Shown: positions 44,593-55,055, counted from the first letter of the stretch. The stretch: 64,000 nt of DNA from Pseudoalteromonas luteoviolacea S2607 (GCF_001625575.1 NZ_AUXV01000007.1:1-64000); one strand, 5' to 3'. Program-made: numbers and translations. The notes: generated by a model from the letters alone, not told the origin.

Positions 44593-46008
44593 ATGGCACT
44601 TTGGCTTTACCTACACTTTCCACAATTGCAACTGGATAGCTTGTATCACGATAAAGCTCAACAGCAGCCAACGATTATTGTTGCTGGCCGAGGGCACAGT
44701 GCGGTGCAATTAAACTCAGCAGCACATGCCGCGGGTATTCGACAAGGTATGGGACTTGGTGCTGCTGCGGCAACGTGTTCGTCTTTGTGTGTACATGAAT
44801 ATGATGAAGAACAAACAAGGCAGCGTTTGACTGAGTTGGCCCAGTGGTTGTATTTAAATACGGCTGAGATCCATTTATCTGGTACAACGGGGTTGCTACT
44901 TAAGGTCTCTGGTATGTTGACGATGTATCGTGATATTTCTGAGTACTGGCATACCATACAGACACGACTTCAAGCACAAAATGTGCGGTATCATTTCAGT
45001 TTGGGCTATTCCCCTTTGGCTGCACAGCTATTGGCTGAAGCAAAATTTGATACCCTCAGTGAAGATCGCAAGCAGTTAGAACATCGCCTAGGTCGCTTAC
45101 CTGTGAGTGCATTAGCATTACCTGAAAAGCAACATCAAGGCTTACTGCGTGTAGGTATCCAGTCGGTACAAGCGCTTTTTGAGATTCCAATGTTAGAGCT
45201 AGGTAAGCGCTTTAATACCGAGCTAGTTCATTATGTGGGGCGTTTACGCGGTAAGTTACATCACCCGGTTTCGTTTTATCAGCCTCCTGAGGTATTTGAG
45301 CGCCAGTTAACTTTACTCTATGAATTAGAAAATTTAGATTGGGTTGCCAAGCCTTTATTCAAACTACTCACTCAGTTAGAACAATTTTTAAAGCTTCGAA
45401 ATAAACTTACTAAGTCAATTCAATTTACACTATTACAACGGGATTGCGAGCCTTTGAGGCTCGAAATTGGCAGTGCCGAAGGGGAGTATCGTGCTGATAA
45501 ATGGCAGGGGTTATGCCAGTTAGTACTGGAAAGAACACAATTAGTTGCTCCTTTACAGGGAGTTGCTTTATCGGTAACAGGCTTTTGCGAGCCTGATGAA
45601 CTCAGCAGCGATTTGTTCAGTGAGCGCTGCGGCACTATGACAGCAGCCGGATTACTCGCGGTGTTGCAGGCCAAGTTGGGAGAAGATGCTGTACAAGGTA
45701 TTAAACCAAGCGCTGATGCCCGCCCCGAATTTGCAACGACGCATTGCGTACCTTTGACCTCACAAGCACAAAGATTGAATGAGATAGAATGCGAGCCTAT
45801 GCTGCGACCTAATTTGCTACTCCCACAAATCCTCCCATTGCAACAGTCTGTTACCTTGATACAGGGGCCGGAGCGCATTTGTACAGGCTGGTGGGATGGT
45901 CACGAAGTAGAGCGAGACTATTTTATTGCACAAGACGAGTCTAAGCGCTGGCTCTGGGTTTTTAGAGATCGGCAACAGCGTTGGTATTTGCATGGAGTGT
46001 TTAGTTAA
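44593..46008 (+). CDS. imuB: ImuB, inactive Y-family polymerase-like protein
   Basis: The 471-residue protein has the DinB-like fold in its middle (palm and little-finger region) and starts LWLYLHFPQLQLDSLY. The catalytic acidic residues of active Y-family polymerases are not seen, as is usual in ImuB, which serves as a hub joining DnaE2 to the beta clamp. The ending has the ImuB C-terminal pattern RWLWVFRDRQQRWYLHGVFS. The last base of its stop overlaps the dnaE2 ATG (TTAATG), so the three are translated as one unit. Confidence 0.92.
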   Translation: MALWLYLHFPQLQLDSLYHDKAQQQPTIIVAGRGHSAVQLNSAAHAAGIRQGMGLGAAAATCSSLCVHEYDEEQTRQRLTELAQWLYLNTAEIHLSGTTGLLLKVSGMLTMYRDISEYWHTIQTRLQAQNVRYHFSLGYSPLAAQLLAEAKFDTLSEDRKQLEHRLGRLPVSALALPEKQHQGLLRVGIQSVQALFEIPMLELGKRFNTELVHYVGRLRGKLHHPVSFYQPPEVFERQLTLLYELENLDWVAKPLFKLLTQLEQFLKLRNKLTKSIQFTLLQRDCEPLRLEIGSAEGEYRADKWQGLCQLVLERTQLVAPLQGVALSVTGFCEPDELSSDLFSERCGTMTAAGLLAVLQAKLGEDAVQGIKPSADARPEFATTHCVPLTSQAQRLNEIECEPMLRPNLLLPQILPLQQSVTLIQGPERICTGWWDGHEVERDYFIAQDESKRWLWVFRDRQQRWYLHGVFS

Positions 46009-49000
46009 TGCAATACGCAGAGTTATTTTGTCAGAGCAATTTTTCTTTTTTACAAGGAGCCTCTCGACCTGAAGAGCTTGTTAGACAGGCAGAGTTCTTA
46101 GGGTATTCTGCAATGGCTATTACAGATGAATGCTCATTAGCTGGGGTGGTACGAGCTCATTCATTGATTAAAAATGAACGACTGAGTATCAAGCTCATCA
46201 TTGGCAGCTTATTACGCTTTGAAAATCTAGAAGTGGTTTTGATTTGCCCAGATAAAGCTGCTTACAGTGAACTATGCCGAGTGATTAGTAATGCGCGGCG
46301 GCGAAGTAGTAAAGGAGGTTACGCGCTTGAAAAGTGGGATCTAATGTCGCTACGTCATTGTTTTATGATTTGGTTACCAGCTGGTAATGTTGTTGATGAG
46401 AGCTGGGGGGAGTGGTTAGCTCGTTACCATTATACTCGAACTTGGATAGGTGTGCAGCGACGTCTAGATAATCAGGATAAACGCTATGTTGCTCACTGTG
46501 AGGCATTAGCGAAGCAATTTCAAATACCGATATGTGCAGTAGGTGGAGTGCTTATGCACTCTCCAACTCGGTTGCGCTTGCAGCATGCATTAACTGCTAT
46601 TGCGCATAATCAAGCCGTTGATCAGATTAAAGCGCAGCTGCTGGCAAATAGTGAACGTGCCATGCGCTCTAAAACTAAACTCACTAAGTTGTTTCAACCT
46701 AGCTGGCTTGAAGAGTCACAGCGCATTGCTAAACGTTGTTCATTTGATTTGGATGATCTACGTTATCAATATCCCAGCGAATTGGTGCCAGCAGAGCAAA
46801 CCGCCATGCAATACCTTCGCACTTTGGTTGAACAAGGAAAGCGTCAGCGATTTCCTAACGGGGTGCCAACTGAAATTGACGAGACCATAAGCAAAGAACT
46901 GAATTTAATTGAGGAATTGGACTATCCATACTTTTTTTTGACGATTTATGACATTGTCATGTTTGCTAAAAGTCGTGGTATTTTGTATCAAGGTCGGGGC
47001 TCTGCGGCTAATTCTGTGGTGTGTTATTGCTTAGAGATTACAGCGGTAGACCCTCGACAGGTTGCCGTTTTATTTGAACGTTTTATTAGTAAAGAGCGTA
47101 ATGAGCCCCCCGATATAGATGTAGATTTCGAGCACCAAAGACGCGAAGAAGTCATTCAATATATCTACCAGAAGTATGGCCGAAAACGTGCAGCCCTGGC
47201 TGCGACGGTGATCACTTATCGTTTTAAAAGCGCAGTGCGTGATGTTGGAAAAGCGCTGGGAATTGCCCAATCTCAGCTGGAGTATTTCATTAAAAATGTT
47301 AATCGACGAGATCGCAGCTTAAATTGGCAGGCACAAATTGTTGAACTGGGTTTAGAGCCAGACTCTATGAAAGGCCAGCAGTTTATTGAGCTAGTGAATG
47401 AAATTATGGGTTTTCCTCGCCACCTTTCTCAGCATGTGGGTGGTTTTGTCATTTCGGCAGGGCCATTACATGATTTAGTACCCGTAGAAAATGCCGCCAT
47501 GGCAGACCGAACGGTTATTCAATGGGATAAAGATGATTTAGAAAGCCTAAAGTTACTCAAAGTCGATGTGCTGGCTCTCGGCATGTTAACCGCCATCCGT
47601 AAAGCGTTTGATTTGGTAAAACAACATACTGATAGACACTTAAGCATTGCTGAGCTCACGCGCATGCAAGATGACCCTGCGGTGTATAACATGATCCAAA
47701 AAGCCGATACTGTGGGCGTTTTTCAAATTGAATCTCGGGCGCAGATGAGCATGTTGCCCCGTTTAAAACCTGCTTGTTACTACGATTTGGTCATTCAAAT
47801 CGCGATAGTACGCCCGGGCCCAATTCAGGGGGATATGGTGCATCCATTTTTAAAGCGCCGCAATGGTGAAGAAAGAATAGAGTACCCCTCTGAAGCCGTT
47901 AAGTCGGTACTTGAGCGCACTTTGGGAGTCCCCATCTTTCAGGAACAAGTGATCAAACTTGCTATGGTTGCTGCTGGCTTTTCTGGAGGGGAAGCGGATC
48001 AGTTAAGACGTGCGATGGCTTCTTGGAAAAAAACCGGTGAGCTGATGCAATTTAAGGATAAGCTACTAAAAGGAATGACTGAGCGGGGATATGATAATGC
48101 CTTTGCTGAGCGTATTTTTGAGCAGATCTGTGGTTTTGGTGAATATGGCTTTCCAGAAAGTCACTCAGCTTCTTTTGCTGTGCTTGCTTATGCATCATCG
48201 TGGCTGAAATATTACTACCCCGCGATGTTTTTTACCGCACTGCTCAATAGCTTACCCATGGGGTTTTATAGTGCCTCACAGTTATTGCAGGATGTGAGAC
48301 GCCATCAAGTTGTCGTGTTACCTGTGTGTGTTAACCAGTCAGAATATGACCATGTGGTTTGCCAATCACAAGGTCAGTGGGGCATTCGGTTGGGTTTTCG
48401 AATTATTAAGGGGCTCAATCAACATATGGCTGCACAGATCGTAGCACAGCGGCCACAGCAAGGTTATCGCCGTGTTCAATGCTTAAGTGATATTGGCATT
48501 GATAAGGGCACCTTGGAGCGGCTGGCTTCAGCCAATGCTCTGCAAAGTTTTAGTGGAGATAGGTATGCGGCGCGTTGGCAGATAATGAATAGTGAAGCTA
48601 GCTTACCTCTGTTTAAAACTGAGCAGTTAGACAAAGTACACCATGTACACGCGCCTGATGTGTTTGCTGACCTAATTGAGGACTATACGGCAACAGGAGT
48701 CACACTGAATAAACACCCGATCACCTTATTGGAAGAAGCTGGTTTGTTGAGGCCATTTACACGGATGAATGAATTGGCAGGTAAAGCGCATAAGAGCTTA
48801 GTCACTGTTGTGGGAGTAGTCACAGGTCGGCAAGCGCCAGGTACAGCAGGGGGCGTCACATTTTTTACCCTCGAAGACGATACTGGCAACATTAATGTGG
48901 TGGTGTGGGCAGGTACAGCAAGAGCACAAAAGCAAGCTTATTTAAGCTCTAAATTACTGCGAGTAAAAGGTATTGTCGAAAAAGAAGGCGAAGTGATCCA

Positions 49001-49076
49001 TGTGATTGCGGGGCGTCTGATTGATGAAAGCGATTTACTACAAGGGTTTAACCATAAATCGCGTAACTTTCATTAA
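46008..49076 (+). CDS. dnaE2: Error-prone DNA polymerase DnaE2 (ImuC)
   Basis: The 1022-residue alpha-type replicative polymerase has an N-terminal PHP domain starting YAELFCQSNFSFLQGAS and the polymerase core with PPDIDVDFEHQRREE, including the catalytic aspartates, the PESHSASFAVLAYASSWLKYYYP stretch shortened here, and a C-terminal OB fold. This set with ImuA and ImuB forms the SOS mutasome that causes damage-induced mutation. It lacks the long C-terminal tail of DnaE1 that binds tau, as DnaE2 does. Confidence 0.95.
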   Translation: MQYAELFCQSNFSFLQGASRPEELVRQAEFLGYSAMAITDECSLAGVVRAHSLIKNERLSIKLIIGSLLRFENLEVVLICPDKAAYSELCRVISNARRRSSKGGYALEKWDLMSLRHCFMIWLPAGNVVDESWGEWLARYHYTRTWIGVQRRLDNQDKRYVAHCEALAKQFQIPICAVGGVLMHSPTRLRLQHALTAIAHNQAVDQIKAQLLANSERAMRSKTKLTKLFQPSWLEESQRIAKRCSFDLDDLRYQYPSELVPAEQTAMQYLRTLVEQGKRQRFPNGVPTEIDETISKELNLIEELDYPYFFLTIYDIVMFAKSRGILYQGRGSAANSVVCYCLEITAVDPRQVAVLFERFISKERNEPPDIDVDFEHQRREEVIQYIYQKYGRKRAALAATVITYRFKSAVRDVGKALGIAQSQLEYFIKNVNRRDRSLNWQAQIVELGLEPDSMKGQQFIELVNEIMGFPRHLSQHVGGFVISAGPLHDLVPVENAAMADRTVIQWDKDDLESLKLLKVDVLALGMLTAIRKAFDLVKQHTDRHLSIAELTRMQDDPAVYNMIQKADTVGVFQIESRAQMSMLPRLKPACYYDLVIQIAIVRPGPIQGDMVHPFLKRRNGEERIEYPSEAVKSVLERTLGVPIFQEQVIKLAMVAAGFSGGEADQLRRAMASWKKTGELMQFKDKLLKGMTERGYDNAFAERIFEQICGFGEYGFPESHSASFAVLAYASSWLKYYYPAMFFTALLNSLPMGFYSASQLLQDVRRHQVVVLPVCVNQSEYDHVVCQSQGQWGIRLGFRIIKGLNQHMAAQIVAQRPQQGYRRVQCLSDIGIDKGTLERLASANALQSFSGDRYAARWQIMNSEASLPLFKTEQLDKVHHVHAPDVFADLIEDYTATGVTLNKHPITLLEEAGLLRPFTRMNELAGKAHKSLVTVVGVVTGRQAPGTAGGVTFFTLEDDTGNINVVVWAGTARAQKQAYLSSKLLRVKGIVEKEGEVIHVIAGRLIDESDLLQGFNHKSRNFH

Positions 49077-49098
49077 ATAGGAGCAATCTGATAGCAAT

Positions 49099-49136
49099 TA
49101 TCGTTTGCCTAGGTGCACTCACCAAGGCAAACGATA
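49099..49136. terminator. Bidirectional terminator after dnaE2
   Basis: TATCGTTTGCCT (49099-49110) and AGGCAAACGATA (49125-49136) form a perfect 12-bp stem with a 14-base loop between the convergent ends of dnaE2 and the gene at 49147. No long T-run follows on either strand. Confidence 0.65.
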
Positions 49137-49146
49137 AAAGCGCCTG

Positions 49147-49809
49147 TTACTGGTAGGCATCTGCATCAAAATAGAGCTGTTTCAAAGTGCCACAATTTAC
49201 AAATTTATATATCAGCTCAGATACTTTTGGTACCCTCTTAGAGGTCTTGAACCTTTGCATACAAGCACTGGTTAAATCCACGAAGATTAAGTGATTAAAG
49301 CTCGGTGTTTGGGTAATTTTGTGGACATAAATACGCTCAGTTTTGTTGATTTCTATGCTGTCGTATTCTTGCCATTGGCCTGAAGGTTTTAAGTCTTTCA
49401 TTTTTCTTGAATAGAGCTTATCGCTGAACACGATACTGCGCTCTGAGTACACTTTAAATCCGTCTTTTTTATAATGGCCTTCATAGACATCAGCCACAAC
49501 AGTAATCTCTTCACCTCGCTCTAAACGCTGTAAGTTAAACGCTTTAGGTTTAATTGTTATGAGCTCCGAATCACGAACTAAATTTAAAAACGCCACGTCA
49601 GGGTTATCGATTTTATATACGACCTGAATATCACCAGGCAATTTGTATGAGGGAAAGTTTGTTGCGTATATCTTTGAACCGCGATTCATGAGTACCATAC
49701 CATGTTCACCTTGGTAGGCAGGGTTAAGAGGTGGAAGTTCTTTCTTTTCTTCTGCAATAGAGAAAAAGCTAAAAGTGAATAGAATTAACATGCAATAAAA
49801 ATGCTTCAT
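49147..49809 (-). CDS. Exported protein of unknown function
   Basis: A 220-residue protein with a signal peptide (LILFTFSFFSIAEEKKELPP) and a mature part rich in Lys, Glu and aromatic residues. It shows no motif I recognise, apart from a C-terminal pair of cysteines (CMQRF, NCGTL). It is convergent with dnaE2. The next gene on this strand is a GGDEF protein, 94 bases upstream, so a shared operon is uncertain. Confidence 0.65.
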   Translation of the reverse strand: MKHFYCMLILFTFSFFSIAEEKKELPPLNPAYQGEHGMVLMNRGSKIYATNFPSYKLPGDIQVVYKIDNPDVAFLNLVRDSELITIKPKAFNLQRLERGEEITVVADVYEGHYKKDGFKVYSERSIVFSDKLYSRKMKDLKPSGQWQEYDSIEINKTERIYVHKITQTPSFNHLIFVDLTSACMQRFKTSKRVPKVSELIYKFVNCGTLKQLYFDADAYQ

Positions 49810-49903
49810 AAAGTATCCTTTGCTGGGCTAAGCATGGCCTGAGTATAGCAATAGACAGTCAGTCTGCTATCTATTGCTGTGAAAATAGCGTACATAAAGT
49901 GGG

Positions 49904-51094
49904 TTAATTACTGACGTTATTACGGCCTTTTTTCTTGGCGCGATACAGTGCTTCATCAGCGCTTTTAATGACCTGTTCGAAGGTCTGTTTTGCCTGTCTT
50001 GTGGCAACGCCAATTGAAACCGTGACGTTAACGGTCTTTCTATCAGAAGGCGGGCTGCTCTGCCTAGACTTTTTAGATTGGCGTTGTTGTTGTCGAATAA
50101 CCATATCATAATTGGCAATGTCTTCTCGCAGCTGTTCAAGCGCATTAAATGCTATGTCAGGTGAGCGACCTGAAAAGACGACTGTAAACTCTTCGCCGCC
50201 ATAACGAAATACTTTACCACCACCTTTCACCTTATTTAGTTTTGAGGCAACCAGCTTCAGTACTTGATCGCCAATATCATGGCCGTAGGTGTCGTTAAAC
50301 TTTTTAAAGTGGTCGATATCAAGCATGGCCACTGTGTATTTTCGACCGAGCGAGAGAGAGAGTTGATTGAGTGCGCGCCGAGTAGGGAGAGCTGTTAAGT
50401 CATCTCTAAATGCTAAAAAGTAGCAATCAATAGATACGGTAAATAAGTAGACCAAGGCAACAATCGCTACCACAATATTCAGCGGTAGTATCAGCCAATT
50501 CATATGAATTGCGAGCCATAGTACAAAGCTGCTAAATAGGGTTGCTAAGGTGAGGCATTTTCGTGTGACACTGCGCCAGAACAAAAGGCAGCCAATTAAA
50601 AATAGTGGAACATGGTATGTGATGTATGGTGACAGCAGAGTGGTATATGTGTGCTCTGACAATAACGCATCGAGCTCTCCTTGATAGGCAAGCCAATAAT
50701 ACACGCATAGCCCTATGATACTGAGTATTATCAAGCGGGAAAATGAATGGCGAGAAAGGAGTGCGCGATCTTGTGTTAACGAGGTAAACAATAAAATTAG
50801 CGCACCGCTTAACAGTAACCAGGAGGTTTTATTATCTAACCATTCAGACCAAGGAACAGAATAGCTCTGGGAAGTAAAAAGCAATGCCCAAAGTAAACAG
50901 GTAAGCGCTAATCGACTGCGATTAAACTGGGCTGAAAACAGTGCCGAGAAAAGCAAAACGGGAAGGGTTAAATGACTTATCGTGGTTGCATATGACTGCC
51001 AATAATGTTCAAGATGCACAGCGCTTAGCAAGCAAAAAATGAGCCCCAAAAGGCTGCTAAACGTGGTTTTAACCCCTTCAAATTTATACAACAA
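49904..51094 (-). CDS. Membrane-bound diguanylate cyclase (GGDEF), no I-site
   Basis: The 396-residue protein has about seven membrane helices in its first 220 residues and a C-terminal GGDEF domain with RYGGEEF and the FKKFNDTYGHDIGD start. The position of the inhibitory RxxD, five residues before GGEEF, reads KGGG, so product feedback through this site is lost. The substrate is GTP. It lies at the head of a possible unit with the 49147-49809 gene. Confidence 0.88.
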   Translation of the reverse strand: MLYKFEGVKTTFSSLLGLIFCLLSAVHLEHYWQSYATTISHLTLPVLLFSALFSAQFNRSRLALTCLLWALLFTSQSYSVPWSEWLDNKTSWLLLSGALILLFTSLTQDRALLSRHSFSRLIILSIIGLCVYYWLAYQGELDALLSEHTYTTLLSPYITYHVPLFLIGCLLFWRSVTRKCLTLATLFSSFVLWLAIHMNWLILPLNIVVAIVALVYLFTVSIDCYFLAFRDDLTALPTRRALNQLSLSLGRKYTVAMLDIDHFKKFNDTYGHDIGDQVLKLVASKLNKVKGGGKVFRYGGEEFTVVFSGRSPDIAFNALEQLREDIANYDMVIRQQQRQSKKSRQSSPPSDRKTVNVTVSIGVATRQAKQTFEQVIKSADEALYRAKKKGRNNVSN

Positions 51095-51247
51095 TTATCT
51101 CCAATAAATGATGAGTTAACATGTTTTTTAACATTGTAATTTGGCGACTTTGAAATTGCTACAAAAGTTTAATTGGGTACTGTGTTATTCGCTCTGTCAC
51201 TGCAACATGTGAGAAGGTCGGTAGGAAGGCGGATAGATATTTTGTGA

Positions 51248-52285
51248 TTAGGCTGCAACATCCTCAACTCGGTCACAGTTTAGGTTGTACCAGCATGCTC
51301 GGTCTCTGCCTCTTTCTTTTGCCGCGTATAGCGCTTTGTCAGCACAGCTCATCCACTTGGTTTGAGTCAGATTATTGTCTGTTGCACAAATACCTAAACT
51401 AACGGTTACTGGGTGATTTTCGATAAGAGACGATGCTCTGATAGCTGCCCTCAACTTTTCTGCGACTTTTTCTGCGGTTTCAACCGTGGTATTGGGGAGT
51501 AAGATCACAAACTCCTCTCCGCCTACTCTAAAGAGCAAGTCGCTTTCGCGGATCTGAGTGGTGATACCAGAAGCTAGGCGTATCAGTACCTCATCCCCCT
51601 TGGCATGACCGTACAAATCGTTAATTTTTTTAAAGTGATCTACATCAATCATAATGAGTGTGGAGTCGCTGTGATAGTGTAGTTTGTTTGCCAATGCATC
51701 TTTTAAAAATAAGTTTAACTGGCGGCGATTTAGGGCACCTGTTAAAGCATCTTTACTAGACTCTTCTTTGAGTAATTCATGAAGAGAGTCAATGTGCCTA
51801 AGCAGCAAATTGACAACCGTAATAGTCATCAACAGAGCGAAAAATAACCGCATCGCATCGGCAACTTGATAGTTAAGTAAAACATAAATGGTTGCGCTTA
51901 TGAGTAATGGCAGATTGAAAACGATAGCAGTTCTTAGTGGAAATAAAAAACTCATAATGATACTGACGGGAAACACCCAGAAAATGGTCCCATCACCTAA
52001 AGTAAAAAGTGATAGAGTGACGGCAAGCACAGCTAATGTCGCGACAATATGCTCATTTATTGGCAGTTTTCTCCCTCTCAGTAAGGCGTAGGAATCAATA
52101 CTAAATGTAATAACAAATAAACTAATTGCGGTGGCTAATGGGTATTCACCAATAATGAAGTTTTTAATTGCGAGGGGAGAAAACACCGCAAGTATGATTA
52201 GAGTGACAGCTGGGAATACTTTTCCTTTTTTGCCAAAGTACGTACTTAACCGTATGGGGTCGTTTGGGCCATCATAAAAAGACAC
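51248..52285 (-). CDS. Membrane-bound diguanylate cyclase (GGDEF) with I-site
   Basis: The 345-residue protein has about six membrane helices in its first 170 residues and a GGDEF domain with RVGGEEF. The inhibitory site RESD is present five residues before GGEEF. It lies upstream of, and in the same direction as, the other GGDEF gene with a 153-base gap. No PAS or other ligand domain is seen, so the membrane part is the likely sensor. Confidence 0.88.
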   Translation of the reverse strand: MSFYDGPNDPIRLSTYFGKKGKVFPAVTLIILAVFSPLAIKNFIIGEYPLATAISLFVITFSIDSYALLRGRKLPINEHIVATLAVLAVTLSLFTLGDGTIFWVFPVSIIMSFLFPLRTAIVFNLPLLISATIYVLLNYQVADAMRLFFALLMTITVVNLLLRHIDSLHELLKEESSKDALTGALNRRQLNLFLKDALANKLHYHSDSTLIMIDVDHFKKINDLYGHAKGDEVLIRLASGITTQIRESDLLFRVGGEEFVILLPNTTVETAEKVAEKLRAAIRASSLIENHPVTVSLGICATDNNLTQTKWMSCADKALYAAKERGRDRACWYNLNCDRVEDVAA

Positions 52286-52479
52286 GTAATACTATCCAAT
52301 TCATAAACTATATCTCTTTCATTGTATAAATATATATAATTTATTCCTATATTAAAGGTTTTTTGTGTTAATTATTTGATAACGCATTGTTCCTAAGGTG
52401 AGGGAGTAGTGGCAAAATCAGCCTTGTGTCTAGTTTGGATGTGATTTAATTATTTTGATAAGAAAGACTTGGAGAGAAT

Positions 52480-52953
52480 ATGGTGAAGTACAAAGAAAAA
52501 GTAATTTGCGTGAGCGCACTGATACTTTTTTTTAGTATTTACTCGAAAGCGGTCGCTTTTACACAAATAACGCTACCTGAGTCTAATGCACTTGAGATGC
52601 CTAAGTTGTTAGCACGTACTTACATACTCAAATTGTCTGGGGTTCGAGATAAAGAAAAGGCACAGCTGTGGGCCGACGAGACTAAACGTGCACTTGCGTC
52701 GGAGCAAGGGCAAAAGTTATTGGCTGTGACAAAGTGCTTAACTCCGATAGTTCGAGTGGTACAAATGCAAGGCCCAAATACTGGCCCTAAGCCATGGTAT
52801 GGTGTAGATATTGCGATTGGAACAACTAAACGGGAAATGGCGAAGGCGCAGAAACTTCTCACCAGCATACACGCTGACAATCAACAGACTTGGATCTTAA
52901 TGGCTTCGAAAAAAGACCTTGATGGGCTCACTCTGCGTTGTCAGCATAATTAA
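52480..52953 (+). CDS. Small exported protein of unknown function
   Basis: The 157-residue protein begins with a signal peptide (VICVSALILFFSIYSKAVAF). The rest has no recognised motif, apart from two cysteines (VTKCLTP and LTLRCQH) that could form a disulfide. It lies between a GGDEF gene and the ogt/alkA operon and ends 5 bases before the end of ogt on the other strand. Confidence 0.6.
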   Translation: MVKYKEKVICVSALILFFSIYSKAVAFTQITLPESNALEMPKLLARTYILKLSGVRDKEKAQLWADETKRALASEQGQKLLAVTKCLTPIVRVVQMQGPNTGPKPWYGVDIAIGTTKREMAKAQKLLTSIHADNQQTWILMASKKDLDGLTLRCQHN

Positions 52954-52958
52954 TAGTG

Positions 52959-53489
52959 CTACTGTAAAAACTCTGTTTTTGCTTGACGTGTTTTAACTAA
53001 CTCAGCCAGTTGTTGCGCGCTAGGTTTTGAATCTACAATGCCTTCATGAGCAAGTAACCACTGCTTTCTGATCACACCGCCAGCATAACCCGTCATCTTG
53101 CCATTGGCACCAATTACGCGGTGGCAAGGCACAATCAAAGTAATCGGATTTCGGCCATTTGCCCCACCCACGGCACGCACAGCTTTGGGGTTATTCAATT
53201 GTTCGGCGAGCTCTAGATAAGTCATACTTTTACCGAATGGAATCTCAGTAAGCGCTTGCCATACCTTTTGCTGAAAAGGAGTTCCTTGCCAGTCTAAATC
53301 CAAATCAAATTGCATAAGGTTCCCTGAAAAGTACGCATCGAGCTGCTTGTTACACTCTGTGAGTAGTGCACATGAACGTGTTTGAGAAACCTGTTCGCCA
53401 CAAAAAATGAGTTGTCGTATACCAACTTCTGAGGCTTTTATTTCTATTAGTCCAAGCGGGCTTTGAAAGTAATCTGTGTATAGCTTCAT
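52959..53489 (-). CDS. ogt: O6-methylguanine-DNA methyltransferase (Ogt/MGMT)
   Basis: The 176-residue protein has the active-site Cys in IVPCHRVIG and the RAVGGANGRNPI segment. It removes methyl groups from O6-alkylguanine by suicide transfer. I chose ATG with complement at 53487-53489, six bases after GGAG; it overlaps the stop of the Ada-AlkA gene by ATGA. That couples it to the glycosylase that repairs other alkyl lesions. Confidence 0.93.
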   Translation of the reverse strand: MKLYTDYFQSPLGLIEIKASEVGIRQLIFCGEQVSQTRSCALLTECNKQLDAYFSGNLMQFDLDLDWQGTPFQQKVWQALTEIPFGKSMTYLELAEQLNNPKAVRAVGGANGRNPITLIVPCHRVIGANGKMTGYAGGVIRKQWLLAHEGIVDSKPSAQQLAELVKTRQAKTEFLQ

Positions 53490-54901
53490 AATTGACTCCA
53501 TAGCTGAAAAGTAAGGTAGCTGCGCCACGGAGACGCTAAATCAGGTGATAATGTATGTATTGGTTGTGATGAGGTTTCAGATGAGGCTTCGCCAGCAGCG
53601 CTTTGTGCTTTGAGTGCTTTAATGACCCCCAAATCTGACCCTAAAAAGATGTCTGGATCGCTCTGGCCACGCATTTTGGCATAAGCGACCGTCCATGGGC
53701 CAATCCCTTTGAGTTTTAACCACTCGTCGGGGGGTTCTGATTCAGAGGTTTCACAGAAATACTGTGCAAACCGGATCAGGGTTTGTCGACGAGCGTTTGG
53801 CATCTTTAGAAACGCGAGCTCACTACTTGCAATGGCTTCCGGCGTGGGGAAATACCGCCCGTTGGATGTTTTTTCACCCAGCGTAAGTACCAGTTGTGAG
53901 ACTAAATTTTTTGCCGCTTGAACAGATACTTGCTGGCCTAAGATAGCCCTTATTCCCGCTTCAAATAATCCCCAAATGCCGGGCAAACGTAGTCCAGTTG
54001 TTAATTCAAATGTATTTGGTAGAACTTGAGATAAATCATGCTCGATTTGAACTAAGTCAGCATCTAAATCTAAGACTCGACGAATGTTATTGACGACTGG
54101 CTTAAGGACCTTTAGCTCATCCAATTGAATTTCGACCTCAAAGCAATGCTTATCTTCGAGGTGCGTTGCGGTAAACTGGCCTGTTTTACCTTGCAAAGTG
54201 ATAGTCCGCCCATAGCTGTTTGGGGTGATCCACTCTAACCCCTCAATCAGTCTCGCTGACAAGAATTGTTGCATTTTTTGCCAGTTAAATGGTGGGCGAT
54301 AAAACAGTTGTAATACGACTTTAGAGCTTACTGCCTTTGTTTGCTTTCTCATTTGTGTCGGGGTGAGTTTGAGTTGTTCTTTAAAGCAGTCATTGAAGCG
54401 CCGTATGCTATCAAAACCACTTGCCAGTGCCACCTCGGTGATGGGCAAGCTAGTTTGATGGAGTAATTTTTTGGCAAACAAACATTGCTGGTATAGCGCA
54501 TAGGTTTTCGGCGACACCCCTAAATACTGATTAAAGAGCTTGCGTAAATAACGGTCACTTACCCCAAGCCTGCTCGCGAGCTCAGGCAATGAGCTTTGTT
54601 GCAATGCGCCTTGGTCAATCAGTTTGATGGCCCTCTCTAAAGTTGCGCCGACTCCCTTCCAGGCAGGGGAGTTTGGGGCACTGTCTGGCCGGCATCTAAG
54701 GCATGGTCGATAACCAGACTGAGCAGCCAGCAATGCACTGGTGAAATATTCTACATTTTCTTCTTTTGGGGGGTGTGCTGGGCACACGGTGCGGCAGTAT
54801 ATACCGGTGGTTTTAACTGCAATAAAAAACTTACCATCGAATCTTGCATCCCTTGATAGGCGTGCTTTTTGACAAACTTGGTTATCTAACATTTCAGTCA
54901 A
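53486..54901 (-). CDS. Ada-type methyl sensor fused to AlkA DNA glycosylase
   Basis: The 471-residue protein joins three parts: an Ada N-terminal zinc domain with C36, C40, C67 and C70 (GIYCRTVCPAH and RPCLRCRP), an AraC-type helix-turn-helix (about 85-170), and an AlkA-type 3-methyladenine glycosylase (about 185-470) with the helix-hairpin-helix LKGIGPWTVAY and the catalytic Asp region IFLGSDLGV. It probably senses methylation of DNA phosphates, activates transcription and excises alkylated bases in one polypeptide. It is coupled to ogt. Fused Ada-AlkA proteins are known in many bacteria. Confidence 0.93.
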   Translation of the reverse strand: MTEMLDNQVCQKARLSRDARFDGKFFIAVKTTGIYCRTVCPAHPPKEENVEYFTSALLAAQSGYRPCLRCRPDSAPNSPAWKGVGATLERAIKLIDQGALQQSSLPELASRLGVSDRYLRKLFNQYLGVSPKTYALYQQCLFAKKLLHQTSLPITEVALASGFDSIRRFNDCFKEQLKLTPTQMRKQTKAVSSKVVLQLFYRPPFNWQKMQQFLSARLIEGLEWITPNSYGRTITLQGKTGQFTATHLEDKHCFEVEIQLDELKVLKPVVNNIRRVLDLDADLVQIEHDLSQVLPNTFELTTGLRLPGIWGLFEAGIRAILGQQVSVQAAKNLVSQLVLTLGEKTSNGRYFPTPEAIASSELAFLKMPNARRQTLIRFAQYFCETSESEPPDEWLKLKGIGPWTVAYAKMRGQSDPDIFLGSDLGVIKALKAQSAAGEASSETSSQPIHTLSPDLASPWRSYLTFQLWSQL

Positions 54902-55055
54902 TCCTACTACATGAATAGACTAATTATATCGAATGATAATTGGTCGACTAGCCAGATTCGGAACTGGCTGTTGAGACAGTATTTATGAAATAACACCAGA
55001 TGGCAAGCGACCAAAGAGTGAAAGGTTATCCACCATTGGTCGCTACTAGAGTCGG

